DNA of 64,000 nt from Mytilus californianus. Its lineage: Eukaryota > Mollusca > Bivalvia > Mytilida > Mytilidae. The stretch covers positions 63,496,995-63,560,994 of the forward strand of contig NW_026262690.1 in NCBI RefSeq assembly GCF_021869535.1, in the 5' to 3' direction. The notes beneath the pieces were generated by a model. The model was not told the origin of the DNA, did no database searches, and worked only from the letters and a program-made list of their open reading frames with translations. Shown here piece by piece: positions 62,963-64,000 of this stretch (positions are counted from its first letter, which is position 1; every line of letters begins with the position of its first letter). The position numbers were made by a program, and so were the translations under genes.

Positions 62963-64000
62963 CTGGAAAGAAAGAAAATTGACATTTTACAAATGGCAGC
63001 ATACTTTTTTCATATTTACATTTCCAAGATTTTAATTGTACGGTAACTGATAGAAAATTATAGATTTTTAAATATTGGATGGATGGATGATCTTGAGCCA
63101 AGAATATCATGAAATACTAAGAAATACCCATATATCAATGGAACAGCGCTATTATGGTTTTTCTTATCTTGACAGTTGTTGAAAGGAATTCAATGCCCAA
63201 TGATCATCAGGGCATACACATACACTACAGCAAGATCAAGAACTCCATTAGAGTTGTATTTAGCAGTACCATATGCATGGCAATCCTTAATTCAGTAAAT
63301 GAAAATACCTGTTAATAAACTTTACATTCATTGTTTCTTGCATTTAAAATCAACATTATTGATAATAAGGACACAAGATGAGCATGTACATGATGTACTA
63401 TGGTAATTAGTGGATTTGAACAGGCAGAGATCCAGTCAAAAGTGTGTGATCTTTTTATATTGTATTTAAGTTGAGTTAAGAATTGCTGGTCTATAAAAAC
63501 ATGACACCAGAGATATCAATAATCAAACTAGGTTTGTGACTTTCCCTTATCATTAAATCATCGAATTAATAACCTTTTTTGGAAACAAATCATTGTTAAA
63601 CTTTGATCATCAGTATTTGTTTACCAGTAGAACATGTTTTCTGAATAAATTTCTCTCTTCTGGTAGTTATGAAAAATACATACGGGTTGTTTTTAAAAAT
63701 TGTGTACATGCTAAGCAATTCATAATTATGAAGTATATCAGGAATTTGATAACATGTGTAATGTAGGTCATATCTCTTTAACTGACTGGTGTCTATGACA
63801 ACAGATCTGAGGACCGTTACCTTTACTTCCTCCTTTTCCAGGGTCTGAATTTACTCTAATGCTTACATTCCCAGGGTCATTCAATCTAGTTCTGATTGTA
63901 TATGGTTAAAATGATGTCAAAGATTTTTAAAATTAGATTTATATCCACTGAGGAGTGAGGTGTTGTTGGTTAATGTGGTCTGCTGTACTGTCCAGAATTT
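62963..64000. other. Upstream intron or 5' region of ZFYVE26
   Basis: No exon that I can support. On the minus strand at 63,945-63,999 a frame reads ILDSTADHINQQHLTPQW, faintly like the N-terminal region of the family, but it lacks a good donor. Confidence 0.35.

Noticed and set aside
63945-63999. Upstream ZFYVE26 exon (frame ILDSTADHINQQHLTPQW)
   Set aside because: The only GT before the stop is a poor donor (gtggat), the acceptor would be outside the window and visible exon 1 already covers a similar part of the family.

Overview
This is nuclear DNA from an animal. It is AT-rich and crowded with introns and repeats, and is most likely from a bivalve mollusc of the marine mussel type (Mytilidae). 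I base that on a split gene with consensus GT/AG junctions, a metazoan ZFYVE26 orthologue, and dispersed repeats that I recall as typical of bivalves. No search was run. I see no bacterial genes, rRNA or CRISPR array.

One host gene dominates. It lies on the minus strand and runs from about 62,962 down to 3,780. It encodes the FYVE-domain protein ZFYVE26 (spastizin/SPG15). I placed 38 exons by hand. Their phases agree across all 37 junctions and give 2,968 codons in one frame. The start of the protein lies beyond the right edge (or was not recognised near it). The last stretch of the C-terminus lies to the left of 3,780, probably outside the window. The FYVE zinc finger is split over two exons (30,449-30,633 and 28,959-29,089). 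Downstream exons (27,766 to 3,780) encode the conserved C-terminal helical region. Upstream exons (62,962 to 30,961) encode the long N-terminal helical region.

The introns hold most of the repeats. The 15.7 kb intron between exons 35 and 36 (6,898-22,644) contains a 166-bp tandem array that is organised as a nine-monomer higher-order repeat copied three times (about 11,950-17,210). A short leader lies on its left, and a GAC-rich stretch plus a near-perfect terminal palindrome lie on its right. A second family with the same plan (leader with an internal 10-mer, tandem core, GAC-rich stretch, 30-bp terminal palindrome) is present at about 4,687, 18,935, 52,560 and 55,600. A head of the same family joined to a different core is at 9,066. 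More elements with tandem cores lie at 7,556, 45,850, 60,510 and 61,567. This plan fits non-autonomous Helentron-like elements of the HINE/Pearl kind, but that is inference. Other mobile remnants include two reverse-transcriptase fragments, several foldback or inverted-repeat elements, a 19-bp TIR element and a 858-bp insert between 29-bp direct repeats.

The most unusual gene-level feature is at 39,263-39,496. A 78-bp unit holding the end of a coding exon and its splice donor is present three times in tandem, in frame, with all three donors intact. That could yield protein isoforms differing by 26 residues per step.
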